The notes: a model not told the origin generated them from the letters alone. Positions 33,981 to 44,080 are shown, numbered from the stretch's first letter. The stretch is 64,000 nt of DNA from Epiperipatus broadwayi (GCA_028023455.1 JAQFVV010012403.1:806001-870000); one strand, 5' to 3'. Numbers and translations are program-made.

Positions 33981-33984
33981 TACA

Positions 33985-34640
33985 ATAGATATATATCATT
34001 AAAAGCCAGTCAACACTTAGACAATCCCAATATCAATAATAATCAACAATTTCAAACTGTAACCAAGGCAACCTCCCTCTAATAATAGAAGTGGAATATA
34101 TACATAAACAGAAATAATGCTATTTGAAATTTATATAAAATATTTGCAACACCCCATAGCTACATTTATCCAGCAATGCTCAATTTCATTTTCAATGAAG
34201 TGCTAAAATTTGAGCTGTCTTTATTTAAAGAGGGTGTGTGGCTGGAATAATATAATTATGAGCTGTTTCAATAATACATACATATATATATAGACATAGG
34301 GAGGAAATCAACCTCCTCAAGCTATGACTTAAAAGCAGTCTAAATTTTGAACAACGAATCAACAATAAGTGGATTCATTCTATTATTGATCCTTTGTTCA
34401 AAATTTAGAGTGCTTTTAAATCATAACCTGGGGTGATTCACTCGATTTGTTTACTTATACACTGAGTTATGTTTAAAGTTTAATATATATATATATATAT
34501 GTAAGAAATCATAGAGTATCAACAGCTAACTGATTATCATATGTAAATCACATTGACACAGTCACCAAAATATTGTTGATGTTGCCTTGACAACAGATTG
34601 TTTCTATTCTATTGCTTTATTTAAGCATGAGGGTTGTGGT
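33985..34640. mobile_element. Family F foldback enclosing a family D palindrome
   Basis: The outer arms (AATATCAATAATAATCAACAA..AACCAAGGCAACC at 34020-34075 and TTGTTGATGTTGCCTTGACAAC at 34570-34595) are inverted partners. Inside, 34295-34460 is a second palindrome: CTATGACTTAAAAGCAGTCTAAATTTTGAAC pairs with GTTCAAAATTTAGAGTGCTTTTAAATCATA (blocks). The latter is family D, also found at 48335-48640. A (TA)n run lies at 34484-34500. Confidence 0.6.
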
Positions 34641-34686
34641 GACATTATATGCATATAATACAGAACAGGATATAAACAATATCACT

Positions 34687-34762
34687 AACTTGTATTGATC
34701 TGTCTTCTTTTGAAGAAACAACATAACTTGTATTGATCTGTCTTCTTTTGAAGAAACAACAT
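34687..34762 (+). repeat. Perfect 38-bp tandem duplication
   Basis: ACTTGTATTGATCTGTCTTC + TTTTGAAGAAACAACAT occurs twice back to back. Confidence 0.85.
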
Positions 34763-34774
34763 TTAAATGTATAA

Positions 34775-35190
34775 TTGTCTTCTAATTTATGTATCCTTGA
34801 ATCTATATCAGTTTGTTTTTTTCAAAAATTCAACAAAGTACCCAGTTCATTCATTCTCTCAATCATCTGTTTAAGTTTAATAAAACGTATGGGAACTCTT
34901 TTTTTCCATGTACTTTTTAAAAATAAGTCTCACTATTGCAATAGTATCTTGACTTTTTTTAATCCAAACTGCTTTTGGAATAGAAACGTTTAATCTATTA
35001 AAAATGTCTATTTAAATCTTTCCTCAAAACTTATGAGTATGTTAAAATTTATTAAAATTCTCATCTTAAATTAGGTCTATTTTTTTCTAGAATCATAACA
35101 GTAGAAATGAAATCTACTAACCGTTGTTGATTTGAATATTGTTTCCTGAATTTCATTCATCCTGTGCTACCGTCAGTTGCACTTGAATCT
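34775..35190. other. No gene seen
   Basis: A 72-codon frame (34775-34993) is Phe/Ser/Leu-rich as expected of AT-biased noise. No domain recognised. Confidence 0.4.
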
Positions 35191-35300
35191 TTTAAAACAG
35201 TAATAACTCTTTCTATACAGTAGTGCCACTCAGTGGAAACCATAGTAATCAATGGATGCTAGAAGGTTTATGCATCAAAATTCCTGTCTAGTGTCTACTC

Positions 35301-35352
35301 ATTAAATATTCCCAGACTAGTTTCTAGCTTTCATCAGTGAGGAGCCTTCGAT
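35301..35352 (-). ncRNA. Hammerhead motif with stem II deletion (RZ1)
   Basis: CTGATGA, GAAAC, TA, GTC and TCCTCA/TGGGAA stem I remain, but stem II is only AAGCT with no loop. Predicted inactive or very weak. Confidence 0.7.
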
Positions 35353-35410
35353 CTGAAAGTACTGTTAGATGGTTCCATTAGATCCAAAGATTTGAGTGCA
35401 GTGCTCTCGG

Positions 35411-35460
35411 ATCCAAGGCTCTTCCCTGATGAAAGCCACAAGCTAGAAACTACATTGGAT
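35411..35460 (+). ncRNA. Hammerhead motif lacking cleavage site (RZ1)
   Basis: ATCCAAGGCTCTTCC, CTGATGA, AAGC-CACAA-GCTA, GAAACTA, then directly CATTGGAT: the GTC and proximal stem I are deleted. Confidence 0.7.
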
Positions 35461-35658
35461 GGGTAGGCAATAGGTAAGGATTTTGCATCCACTGGTTATT
35501 ATGGCTTGCTGCTGTTTTAATAGTTTATATAAGCATAAGAAATGATGATCATGTGATATTTAACTTAAAGACTTTACAACTTTAATATTGCATAAATTAT
35601 TGATTTGTCATTCTCTTCTATTTAATTGCCATGCTCACTTTGTGCAGAAAAATCATCA

Positions 35659-35671
35659 CCCCCCCCCCCCC
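35659..35671. repeat. 13-bp poly(C) run
   Basis: Thirteen consecutive C in AT-rich DNA, one of five G or C runs of 12-13 bases in the window. Confidence 0.9.
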
Positions 35672-35802
35672 GCCGTCATTTTCTACACGGAAAGAAGAAG
35701 GGGCTACTAGAGGCATTTGCTATGCAATAAGCTATTTAATTTAAATATTATTTATCCTAGTTATTTTATTATTTCCTACATTGTAGGCTTTAGTATATAA
35801 TG

Positions 35803-35925
35803 TTAGAAGGGCAGACTTTGGAGCTCAGAGTCCATGAACTGCGCCCCATCTCGGTCACTTCCGGTGCTCGAACTTCTTATGACCTCCTGAGCAACAAGCC
35901 CTTAGATTATTTATTTTACTACATT
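35803..35925 (+). repeat. tRNA-derived SINE-like repeat
   Basis: CACTTCCGGTGCTCGAACTTCTTATGACCTCCTGAGCAA matches the tails of the repeats at 58115 and 58481 (CTTCCAGTGCTCAAACTTCTTATGA). The 5' head is more diverged. The copy is GC-richer than the other two, perhaps younger. Confidence 0.6.
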
Positions 35926-35929
35926 ATTT

Positions 35930-36660
35930 TTTGATGTAAAACAAAATACATATATTTCAAATTCAGTGTTGTTTCTGTACCCTTCTTTAGAATTTAAAAT
36001 GTTCCTCCCCTATTTGATATTCTCAGTACTGCAGCTCTAATCGCATCCATTGATCTTAAATGCAAGTGGTTTAATAATCTCCGCTATAAAAATACCTTAT
36101 CATTTGGAAATCTATCTTGTTATTGCTTAATTAAATCTTCTTTAAAACTGATGTTATCAGTTATCAAGCAAAAAGAAGCCTTGAAGTGAAATCATTTCTT
36201 TTCTTATTTAAAACGTTTTTTGCTTCTTCAAAGCTAAGCCTTGAGGATTGCCCTTTAAAAGATCTAAGGGGTGGTGTAATTACAAACATGAGGGAGATTT
36301 TTTTTTTTATTTAATGATTTTCATTAAATTTATTGAATTGAGTTTGTATGAAAATACTTAAAAAACAGATATAATGTAAATGATAAGAAATGTAAAATAA
36401 ATTATTAAAAAAACAAGAATTGAATTTAATAGAAATATAAATCACAAATATGAAACTGGTTATTAACTATGCTTAAATTATTTCCTAAAAAAATTAAAAG
36501 ACTATACTTTTTTTTTAATTAAAAAAAAAGATTAACTTTAAAAGATAGTAGCCAATAATTTGCATTAAAAACAGCTTCATTTCGTTATAATTGATACATT
36601 TAATATGAATGATCCCCCCTTCCCCCCACCTCCCGCCACAGACATTAGATATTTCAATTG
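35930..36660. other. No gene seen
   Basis: AT-rich with a C-rich patch at 36611-36636 (CCCCCCTTCCCCCCACC). No convincing gene or repeat. Confidence 0.4.
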
Positions 36661-36995
36661 CTTATCATCATCACTATCATCCATTATTGGTCCACGGCAG
36701 GATAAAGATCTTTCCAAGGTTAATCCAATTTTCCCGATCCATAGCTTTTCTCCAAATCCCATCTTCCTCGTGGTCTCTTTTTAGGTCTTTTGCAATCATT
36801 CGGGACCAGTTTAAGACGTCAACTGTCCATCAGTTATCATGTCTTCTAAATATTTGAAATACAGGCACTTTTCACATATCTGGAGCCTAATTGTAAATAT
36901 AGGGGATTTGAACTCAGATTGTCAAGCACCCTTCAACTATCCATACTATCTCATACCACTGATACACATGACCACATACATGTAGAAAAGATAAA

Positions 36996-37052
36996 TAATC
37001 ACCAATATACGTATTTCATGCTAAACCAGCAATCATCAGTTGGTCCAGATTA
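36996..37052 (-). ncRNA. Hammerhead ribozyme motif, intact boxes (RZ2)
   Basis: Minus strand: TAATC-TGG-ACCAA, CTGATGA, stem II TTGCT-GGTTT-AGCAT (four pairs, one T/T at the base), GAA, stem III AT-ACGT-AT, A, then TTGGT-GATTA. Stem I pairs perfectly in both helices. Core bases all present. Confidence 0.85.
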
Positions 37053-37282
37053 TCACCCCCCACATACATATATAATCAGTGCTCAGTTTATATTAAGATA
37101 GCAAATCTTCATACTTTAATGGACAGGCTTCAATCCACACCAACCTCCAACTTTTCAGCTATCCATACCATTGAAAATCTGATGATGGAAAGCCCAAATC
37201 CCATAAGACTGTCCATTAAAGTATGAAGATTTGCTATTTTAATATAAACTGAGCACTGGTTATATATGTGTATGGGAGATGA

Positions 37283-37339
37283 TAATCTGCACCAGCTGAT
37301 GAGTGCTAGTTTAGCATGAAATACATGTATTTGTGATTA
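37283..37339 (+). ncRNA. Hammerhead ribozyme motif, near-intact (RZ2)
   Basis: TAATC-TGC-ACCAG, CTGATGA, stem II GTGCT-AGTTT-AGCAT, GAA, ATACATGTAT, then TTGTGATTA. Stem I has lost one or two pairs (ACCAG against TTGTG), but the core boxes are intact. Confidence 0.75.
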
Positions 37340-38180
37340 TTTATATTTTCTACATGTATGTGGTCATGTGTATCAGTGGTATGATATAGTATGGATAGTT
37401 GAAGGGTGCTTGAAAGTCTGAGTTCATCTCTTCTAAGAAAATGTCCAGCCAAGCTGGATTTTGGTTTCTTAATTTTTGAATGATGTCAGAAACCCCTGTT
37501 TGTTCTATCATTCATATTTTTATCATTTTCGATCCATTCTTGTTATTCCTAACATACATATTTTCATACTTCATTAATTGGGATAAAGTCTTTGTATTGC
37601 TTTTCTGTTAAGTATCCAAGTCTTGGATCCATAAGTAAGAACTGATAAAACGCATCTATTAAAAACTTTCCTTTTCAAATATAAGAGCATATATCCTTAC
37701 AGTACTATTTCTACCAAAAGTATTCAATCCAAGTTCAATTTTATGATTAAATTTCATATATTATGTTTTCACAGGTATTAATAACTGGACAAAGATATTC
37801 GTAATTATTAATCTTTTATTTATTTTGAGAAAATCTATTGAACACTGTTTAGCAGTTGTTTTTAATTGTATTTCCTTACTTCCATCTGATAATTTATTTA
37901 TTTATTTTGCAAGATTTCCTGAAACTCGAGCATCATTTGTAATTGCATAATTTTCATTTAATTTACCCTTGGCTTCCATTTTAATCCATAAAAGACTCCT
38001 CATAAAACTGCTATAAAACATTATTGAAATTCCTTATTTTAATCTTAGTAACACTAAATATATTATTATAAAGCACTGAAAATCCATAATTATTAAAGAG
38101 GAAGTGAACCTCCGATAATGCACTGTTTCTTAATTATTATAAATCTTCATGCACTCACCTACCAGTAAGAGTTTTAAAAC

Positions 38181-38421
38181 AGGCAAAACTCTCTATACCT
38201 ATTGCCATTCAGTACTACCCAGAGTAATCAATGGATGCCAGAAAGCTTGTGCATAAAATCCCCATCTAGTGCCTACTCATTCAATATCCCCAGATAGTTT
38301 CTGGCTTGTGGCCTTCGTCAGTGAGGAGCCTTGAATCTGAGAGCACTCCATCTAGTATAGAGAGTTTTACCTGTTTTAATAATAGTTATAAGCAAAGATA
38401 AGAAATCGTGATCATGCGATG
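38181..38421. mobile_element. RZ1 element with perfect 14-bp TSD, nested in family G
   Basis: Flanked by AAGAGTTTTAAAAC at 38167-38180 and 38422-38435. The uninterrupted G sequence can be read from the other G arm (complement of CTTAAGC.TTTTAAAACCCTTACTG), confirming the insertion point. Contains the left arm, one minus-strand hammerhead motif and the right end AAGATAAGAAATCGTGATCATGCGATG. Confidence 0.88.
38279..38336 (-). ncRNA. Hammerhead motif, stem III base lost (RZ1)
   Basis: Minus strand: ATTCAA-GGC-TCCTCA, CTGACGA (C at the variable position 7), AGGC-CACAA-GCCA, GAAAC, then TATC instead of TAGTC, TGGGGATATTGAAT. Loss of one G removes a stem III pair. Doubtful activity. Confidence 0.75.
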
Positions 38422-38829
38422 AAGAGTTTTAAAACCTTAAGTGAATCACTTAAGCTTAGGGCATATTTATATATACCAAGTCTTACTTCCTCCTTAATAA
38501 TTACAGATTTTCAACACTATAACAATAAACTTACATTTATAAGTAATATATATCTAATCATAGGTGGTTAAAATGAGACTCTGTCTTTCTCCCATGGTAG
38601 TTTAACTAAATTATATATAATTCAATAATTGATTATAACTTCAGACATGCAATAGACTCAAACCCTGATATAAGTATGGTCAGTGAGAGTTGGTGTATGT
38701 ATAGATATGCTAAAGTTTAAGTGATTCACTTAAGCTTTTAAAACCCTTACTGATGAGTGAAGGCATGGAGATTTATAATATTTAAGAAACAGTGTAATAT
38801 TGCAGGTTTACTTCCTCCTTAATAATTAA

Positions 38830-38935
38830 CATCACAAGTAAGCATGTGTTTTAAAGACCTACAGAGGTCCCTAGTGACGATTTTTTCAGACGCTCATTGC
38901 TAAGGTTTACAGCCTTGTTAAAACTATCACTAAGT
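38830..38935 (-). repeat. Family C fragment, inverted
   Basis: AAGCATGTGTTTTAAAGACCTACAGAGGTCCCTAG and GGTTTACAGCCTTG are the complement of the left part of the 13127 element. Confidence 0.55.
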
Positions 38936-39502
38936 AATCTAACTACTGGTATTGCATTTTCATAAATGTTCTTCAGAATATGACAATATCCCAAGTCTAC
39001 ACCATGTTAATCATCATGGATATATTTATTGAATTCAATGTCTTCTCATGACATACAAATCCAAATCATAATGACAACTCCTATTCATTTGTCCTTTTTA
39101 TAACTTCTCTTAATATTTGCAGGTAATCTCCTATGCTAAAACTACTTTTAAATGCAGTTTGTCCTTTAGGCTGATGAGACATTAACGTTCATTGTAGATA
39201 AGTTATAAATATCTTGGTAAAGATTTTGTACAGAACTGAAAGAAGAATGATAGGTCTGTAATTTCTTATGTTTTCTTTAATATTTTCTTAACTATTAATA
39301 TTACTTCTTCATTCTTCCAAACATTTGGTATATCTTTATCATTTAGAAACATTTGGCATATAGTTTTGCCAACATTTTTTCTACTTTACTATATCAATAA
39401 TTTCATTAATTCTTGGATTTATTCCCTTTTTTATGAACTTATTTGTATGTCTCACCCCTTCATTTAAAATATTTGGTAATTTAAAATATATAGTTAATAT
39501 AG

Positions 39503-39847
39503 TGAAAACTTTGTTTTCTTGGTTTTTATTACATATATAATTACATTTTGAATATCAAGTGTCAAACTAATTCAGTCTACATCTTTGATACCATCCACTT
39601 TAGATAAATACAGTAATCATTATTATTAATCATTTACTAAACTAGAGATTGTCTCTAGCACAGATATAAACTTTAAAAAATCAGATATATTAATGTTTAA
39701 TTGAGTTTAAAAGTTCATATCTGTGTTAGAGACAATCTCTATTTTAGTAAATGATTAGTAATAATCATTACTGTATTTATATAGAGTGTATGGTGTCAAA
39801 GATGTGGGTTGAATTAGTTTGTTACTTGTAATTCAAAATGTAATTAT
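39503..39847. mobile_element. Family I foldback with perfect 9-bp TSD
   Basis: TSD TTAATATAG at 39494-39502 and 39848-39856. Arms of about 135 bp: ATTACATTTTGAATATCAAGTG...TTTACTAAACTAGAGATTGTCTC pairs with GAGACAATCTCTATTTTAGTAAA...CTTGTAATTCAAAATGTAAT. A partial relative lies near 48700-48780. No ribozyme core. Confidence 0.75.
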
Positions 39848-39884
39848 TTAATATAGATAAATATTTTTCTTATAATAGAGATAT

Positions 39885-39960
39885 ACATGAGAGACGGTGA
39901 CCTGGACCAACTGATGAGTGCTGGTTTAGCATGAAATTATCTTGGAGATCATTTGTTTTT
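39885..39960 (+). repeat. RZ2 ribozyme-bearing fragment
   Basis: ACCTGGACCAACTGATGAGTGCTGGTTTAGCATGAAAT (in blocks) matches the RZ2 hammerhead through its GAA box. Stem III then diverges (TATC, TTGGAGATC), so the copy is a fragment with CTGATGA and GAA intact. Confidence 0.7.
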
Positions 39961-41389
39961 TATTGTATCTTTATTAATATGAATTTAAAAGAATATGTAG
40001 TAATACTGAGGTTATTTAATATATTTATATAATTTTTAATTTAACTTTTAGGTTCTACAACTTCAGACGATCCACATTGTATGAAGGCGCTGTTGCTATT
40101 GAAAAACAAATAGATAAAACTTTTACCAGGCTTTTTAAAACAGAAAGATAGAATTTTTTTATATCATTATTAACTCTTTTTCTCACCATTTTTCAAAACT
40201 TTAAATAGTCACTTCTTCTTAGTGGATTATTTTTTAAAAAAGTCATATTCCTTCTTTTTACCATGTCTTGTCTCAGCAGAAAGTTTAAGGTAAATTGCTG
40301 CTACTTTATGCCAGCTATTTTTGTTGTAGATCTCAGTAGAGTATCAGATATCTTTTTATTGATATTATTCAAGTCTGAACCATTGTCAACATCTGTTAAT
40401 ATTTTAAAATGATTTGCAAGTTCTAATTTAAAGTCATTGGAGTGCTTCTGAAGGTTAGGAATATCAGCTGTTACAACTAACTTTCTTAATAGTTTTGCCT
40501 CTTTAGGTTTGCATTAACATGTCTCTTACTTCTCATTAATTCATGATCACTTTCTAAGTTAAATCTATTAAGAACATTACAGTGTTAAAATACATATTTT
40601 GTATTAAGCAAAGTATTATCAAAATCTGCTATACCTTCACATTGATCTTTCCATATTCATTTCCATTTAGCATTTCTTTCAAAGAAAAGAATTCATAACA
40701 TGCAAGAGTTTGTTTTCTTTTTGTAAATTTTATAAGTATCATTTCTATCAGCATAAGTAAATTTAGCCACAGCATTTTCATCTTCCAATCATTTCCCAAT
40801 TTTAGGATTACGGTCTCCTATAACAATTTTAAAATGTTTGATCGAAAGCATTTTGTATGTCCATATAAAAATTCTCTATTTTTGCATCACAATGAAAACT
40901 TGAAAGATGAGATATCATCCATTAATTTGAATAACTAGTCTTTTAATTCTATATGATAAGTCTGCAAGCAGAGATTTTGACTATGTGTTCAGCTGCTTTG
41001 GCTAGTGACTTTATAATTTCATGATGTATCTACTTAAAAAAGATAATTTCACACACATATTCATCCTGCCTTCAAACAAGTACTCAATTGACATATTAAT
41101 TGTGAATTATCAGAAAACATAAAAAAAAGATCTTGGTGTTTCTTGATCTTAAACGCAGAGGTAAAAAGCCATTAAACTCACCACATTGGCTCATGCATGT
41201 TGGTGAGCACTCCATCCATTTTTATTTATTATATTAATAATCACAAAAGAGCTCCAAGTCAACATTTTTGGAGTGGACATTACAAATCTGGCTTCCACTG
41301 TTCCTTTAAGGTCTCAAAAAGGAATCAAAGGATCTCCTTTCGTTTAATGGCTAACTTGTCTCTGTAGCCCAATTGCTTATAATTACGCA

Positions 41390-41578
41390 AGTCTAGCATC
41401 ATTTTTATCAACCAACTATAGCACAAAATCTTTTAGCATCTGTTTTTCATATGATTTGGATGTCTGGTGTTTTTTTTTTTAATTATTCTCTCCATGTCAT
41501 CTTAAAGATATCAAGAAGCAGCAGACACAAACAATTATGGTTGCACCAATTCCAAGGTGAAAAAAGAATGACAAAATA
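41390..41578. other. Short unassigned spacer
   Basis: Between the LINE-A 5' end and the next SINE; contains T10. Nothing recognised. Confidence 0.4.
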
Positions 41579-41579
41579 A

Positions 41580-41935
41580 TAATAACACCCTAGAGATTAG
41601 TTTTGTATGACTATACAAACCAATTTATAAAACACAAATCTATCTCACTGAACAGATACTAATGCATTATTCTGTTTATTTAATATTATGGGATGCTATT
41701 CTGCAACTTTAGCAACAAACTATTTTCTGAAAAATTTCCACAGCTCTTTATTGTACTCTTTGTTCTGTGGAGCTGTTTGTGTCAAAGCATTGGCTGGGAA
41801 GTGAACCTGCAAACCTGTGACAACTGCTTGTAAGACAGCTGTGCTGACCACTTGGATACCAACACTAGACTGCTTATCACAGCAATAACAGTAAAATTTA
41901 CCACTGTATATACTCTGCTGCATTTTTAAAATTTT
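41580..41935 (-). repeat. tRNA-derived SINE with clear A and B boxes
   Basis: On the minus strand, 41867-41783 reads GTTGGTATCCAAGTGGTCAGC (A box), then ...TCTTACAAGCAGTTG (an anticodon-arm-like segment), then CAGGTTTGCAGGTTCACTTCCCAGCC (B box and acceptor-like end). The body continues to about 41585. Part of the body (ATAGATTAGTTTTGT.ATGACTATA.AAAC) recurs at 51710, so it is a dispersed family. A 67-codon minus-strand frame across it is a shadow. Confidence 0.7.
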
Positions 41936-42039
41936 TTTATTCAGACAGTTTTTGAGTAGTATGATATGATTTACAAATGGGTTGATGTCTAAATACTCTT
42001 TGGACTAATCAAGCACTAATTCAAGGATAATACCCATTT

Positions 42040-42590
42040 AACAGTCTCTTTATAAGTTATGTCTGTCCATATTTGCAAGTAATTGCTCTATGAATTTTCT
42101 TTCTGACATACTCCAAAGAAATTGTTCTAAAAAATCCTCTTTCAGGAATTGATGGTAGGCACAATTGTTTGCCCAATCTCCGAGGGCTATATCATATTTC
42201 TTGAAATTCTCCTCTTTTGCCTGATTCTAAAGTGTAACCTTACAATATGTTTAAAGGGAGATGAACAAAAATATGCAGATACACTTCACTGAAGGAAAGT
42301 GTTTATGTTTCGCTGGTTCATATAAATTATTGGTAATTTTTGTGATTTTTAAACTGGAAAATCCTAACAATAAAGCTCTTTTTATGTGATCCCCTTTAAT
42401 ACTGTTGACTAGAAAAACATTGCTATATATTTATTATAGAATGACCAATTAATGGTATTATCGATATTAAGCTCTCTGATGGGTGTTTGTATTATTGAGG
42501 CTATTAATGATAGGCACACAATTTAACTCTTCAATTACCATTAGGTTGTAGACAAAACTACTAAAACATCATATTATCACCCATGTTCTA
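42040..42590. other. No gene seen
   Basis: AT-rich, no recognised repeat or frame. Confidence 0.4.
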
Positions 42591-42594
42591 TGTT

Positions 42595-42780
42595 TACACA
42601 AGCTATTAAAACAATAGCAAACTTTCCATACAGTAGAGCCACATAGTGCAGACCTTAAGAATAAATGGATGCAAGGTTTTTTGCATAAAATTTATATAGG
42701 GATTTTATACACCAACCTTCTCACCTCGACTGGTTACTAAGCCTTGTACTGGATAGCACTGCTACTGTTTTAAGTTCTAC
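42595..42780. mobile_element. RZ1 remnant without ribozyme
   Basis: Both outer arms remain (CATACAGTAGAGCCACATAGTGC and TTGTACTGGATAGCACTGCTAC) but the central part with the hammerhead has been deleted. Confidence 0.65.
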
Positions 42781-42789
42781 ATACTTTGA

Positions 42790-43380
42790 CTGTGCCAATT
42801 GTGTTACCTAGCCTAGTAGAAAAAACAAAATCAGAACAAGCACTGATTAATTTAAGACTATTCAACATTTAATAATATATATATAACAATTGCTATAAAT
42901 AAAAAATACATTCAAAACTATAAAGAAGATACAATTTGGTTATTAATAAATTATTTACACAAAAGTGTATACAAACAATATACCAATGAAGCTATTAAAT
43001 CCTAGATCTATTTTGAGACCTATGGATAAGACATCCGTATGCATAAGAGGCACCTTTGTGCAAATTAAATTTTAGTGTCTCTTGTCTCGTGAATACAGCT
43101 GATCTGAGTGTAGTCTGAAGTCACATGACCTCAGGCCTGCATGTTGACTTATTTTGTGAAAATTAAAAAATAAAACATTTTGCCACATGCTAAATGAAAT
43201 TACATTTCCTTTTTTTGTCAAAGCTCTACAATGAATATTATATGCAAAATAATATACATGTTCAAGCACTCACATTATGCAGTAATGCAAATTTTGCAGT
43301 TATATTGTTTACCTAAATGTTTCACAATGTTCTAGATGTGTTATTTGTCTGAAGGTTTGTAATGATGGTATATTATAAGA
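42790..43380. other. No gene seen
   Basis: AT-rich. A 65-codon minus-strand frame (43072-43269) has no recognised domain. Confidence 0.4.
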
Positions 43381-43384
43381 TGTG

Positions 43385-43690
43385 ATATGTTGGATTATTT
43401 CCATTATTTATGGGTGAATGTTGAATGTATAGAAAATTTTAAACTTTATTTAAACTTTCCAAATACTTTCCAAATACAAACAACTTGTCAGTAATAACAC
43501 ACAAATAGACAATACAGGTTAGTAATTACACTCTTCTTCAGGTGTTGCTGGCCTATATGCACAGTGACAATATTTGCTTAGAAGTTGAACTCGCACCTTT
43601 AGATTCTTGAATATTGAATTTAAGGCAAACGCTCACCAACAGCTATTCTGTCAAAGGCAACATATAATAGAAATTTGATATATTTATATA
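43385..43690. repeat. Family E, left half
   Basis: GGATTATTTCCATTATTTATGG, CTTTATTTAAACTTTCC, TGTTGCTGGCCTATATGCAC.GTGACAATA and TTGAATATTGAATTTAAGGC match 29410-29690. Truncated at right, next to the endonuclease remnant. Confidence 0.6.
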
Positions 43691-43747
43691 TGAGGGTTGG
43701 TTCAAATCCTCCTGAGTCCTTCAATTTTTTTTAATGAGTCTAATTTT

Positions 43748-44080
43748 TTATATATATTTTTTAATAAGAGAAAGATTAATTAGAGGCTTCCATACATTGT
43801 GTATTGCCACACTGGGTTGACTTATAGGATTATTTACCATTGTCATATGAGCAGCTCTCTTGAATTTTCTTCTATGCATTTTTTCCTCTTTATCTAATAT
43901 CTTTGTATTTTCCCACTTAAGCATATGGTCATTAGTACATACATGATCTGCTATGGTAGACATCTCTGTTTTTTCTCTTTTAACCATTAGTTTCTGCTCC
44001 TTCAATACGTTGTTCAACAGGGTGACAGGTCTCACCAATGTATTTTCTTCCACATTTATATGGTATTTCATAGATGCAGT
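43748..44080 (-). pseudogene. Penelope-like element GIY-YIG endonuclease, frameshifted remnant
   Basis: On the minus strand from 44078 one frame reads CIYEIPYKCGRKYIGETC, the GIY-YIG start used by Penelope-like elements (YEIP-C...YIGET). About 70 nt on the frame shifts, and a second frame continues with TEMSTIADHVCTNDHMLKW, ENTKILDKE and RRKFKRAAHM, matching the later motifs (AEH, H, W, KIL, RK-KEA) and ending in VWKPLI. In Penelope elements this domain nicks DNA to prime reverse transcription and lies C-terminal to the RT. No RT is visible at higher coordinates, so this copy is 5'-truncated. It is direct evidence that Penelope-type elements, the proposed movers of retrozymes, occur in this genome. 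Confidence 0.75.

Larger units (their letters stand above)
35200..35575. mobile_element. RZ1 palindromic element
   Basis: Left arm (TATACAGTAGTGCCACTCAGTGG) and right end (AAGCATAAGAAATGATGATCATGTGATATTTA) as in other copies. It has two ribozyme relics: 35301-35352 (minus; stem II loop deleted, leaving CTGATGA-AAGCTA-GAAACTAGTC) and 35411-35460 (plus; CTGATGA-AAGC-CACAA-GCTA-GAAACTA, with the cleavage triplet deleted). Confidence 0.8.
36850..37428. mobile_element. RZ2 element with perfect 8-bp TSD
   Basis: Flanked by TCTTCTAA (36842-36849 and 37429-37436), and the flanking LINE-A sequence reads on across the gap. The arms pair over about 200 bp (GTGTATCAGTGGTATGA.ATAGTATGGATAG at right against its complement at left) and contain outward-facing hammerheads. 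The centre (about 37080-37255) is a second inverted repeat, TATTAAGATAGCAAATCTTCATAC...GTATGAAGATTTGCTATTTTAATA. Confidence 0.9.
38055..38835. mobile_element. Family G foldback hosting an RZ1 insertion
   Basis: Left TATTAAAGAGGAAGTGAACC...ATGCACTGTTTCTTAA.TATTATAAATCTTCATGC pairs with right ATGGAGATTTATAATATTTAAGAAACAGTG...GGTTTACTTCCTCCTTAATAAT. A second shorter right arm near 38485 suggests a compound copy. A CTGATGA at 38740 is followed by GAAAC 29 nt on but no stems form, so it is not called as a ribozyme. Confidence 0.65.
36665..41385 (-). mobile_element. LINE-A copy 4, minus strand, shattered by nested insertions
   Basis: Reading leftward from about 41385: 5' region (GAAAGGAGATCCTTTGATTCC), endonuclease (about 40980-40560), linker (40550-40150), RT (39480-38930), further RT and C-terminal region (38030-37437), and 3' end (36849-36665; TTATCCTGCCGTGGACCAATAATGG with GATGATGATG tail). 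Stops occur throughout. Insertions seen: RZ2 at 36850, family G at about 38055 with RZ1 inside it, family C near 38830, and family I plus an RZ2 piece at 39503-39960. Open frames of any length here are shadows. Confidence 0.8.

Noticed and set aside
38740-38775. CTGATGA followed by GAAAC in the right arm of family G
   Set aside because: The 22-base interval before GAAAC forms no stem II, stem I does not pair, and the other arm reads CTGGTAG. Not called as a ribozyme.
39174-39195. CTGATGA inside the minus-strand LINE-A copy
   Set aside because: It lies in decayed RT sequence, has no GAAA partner and no stems; chance match.
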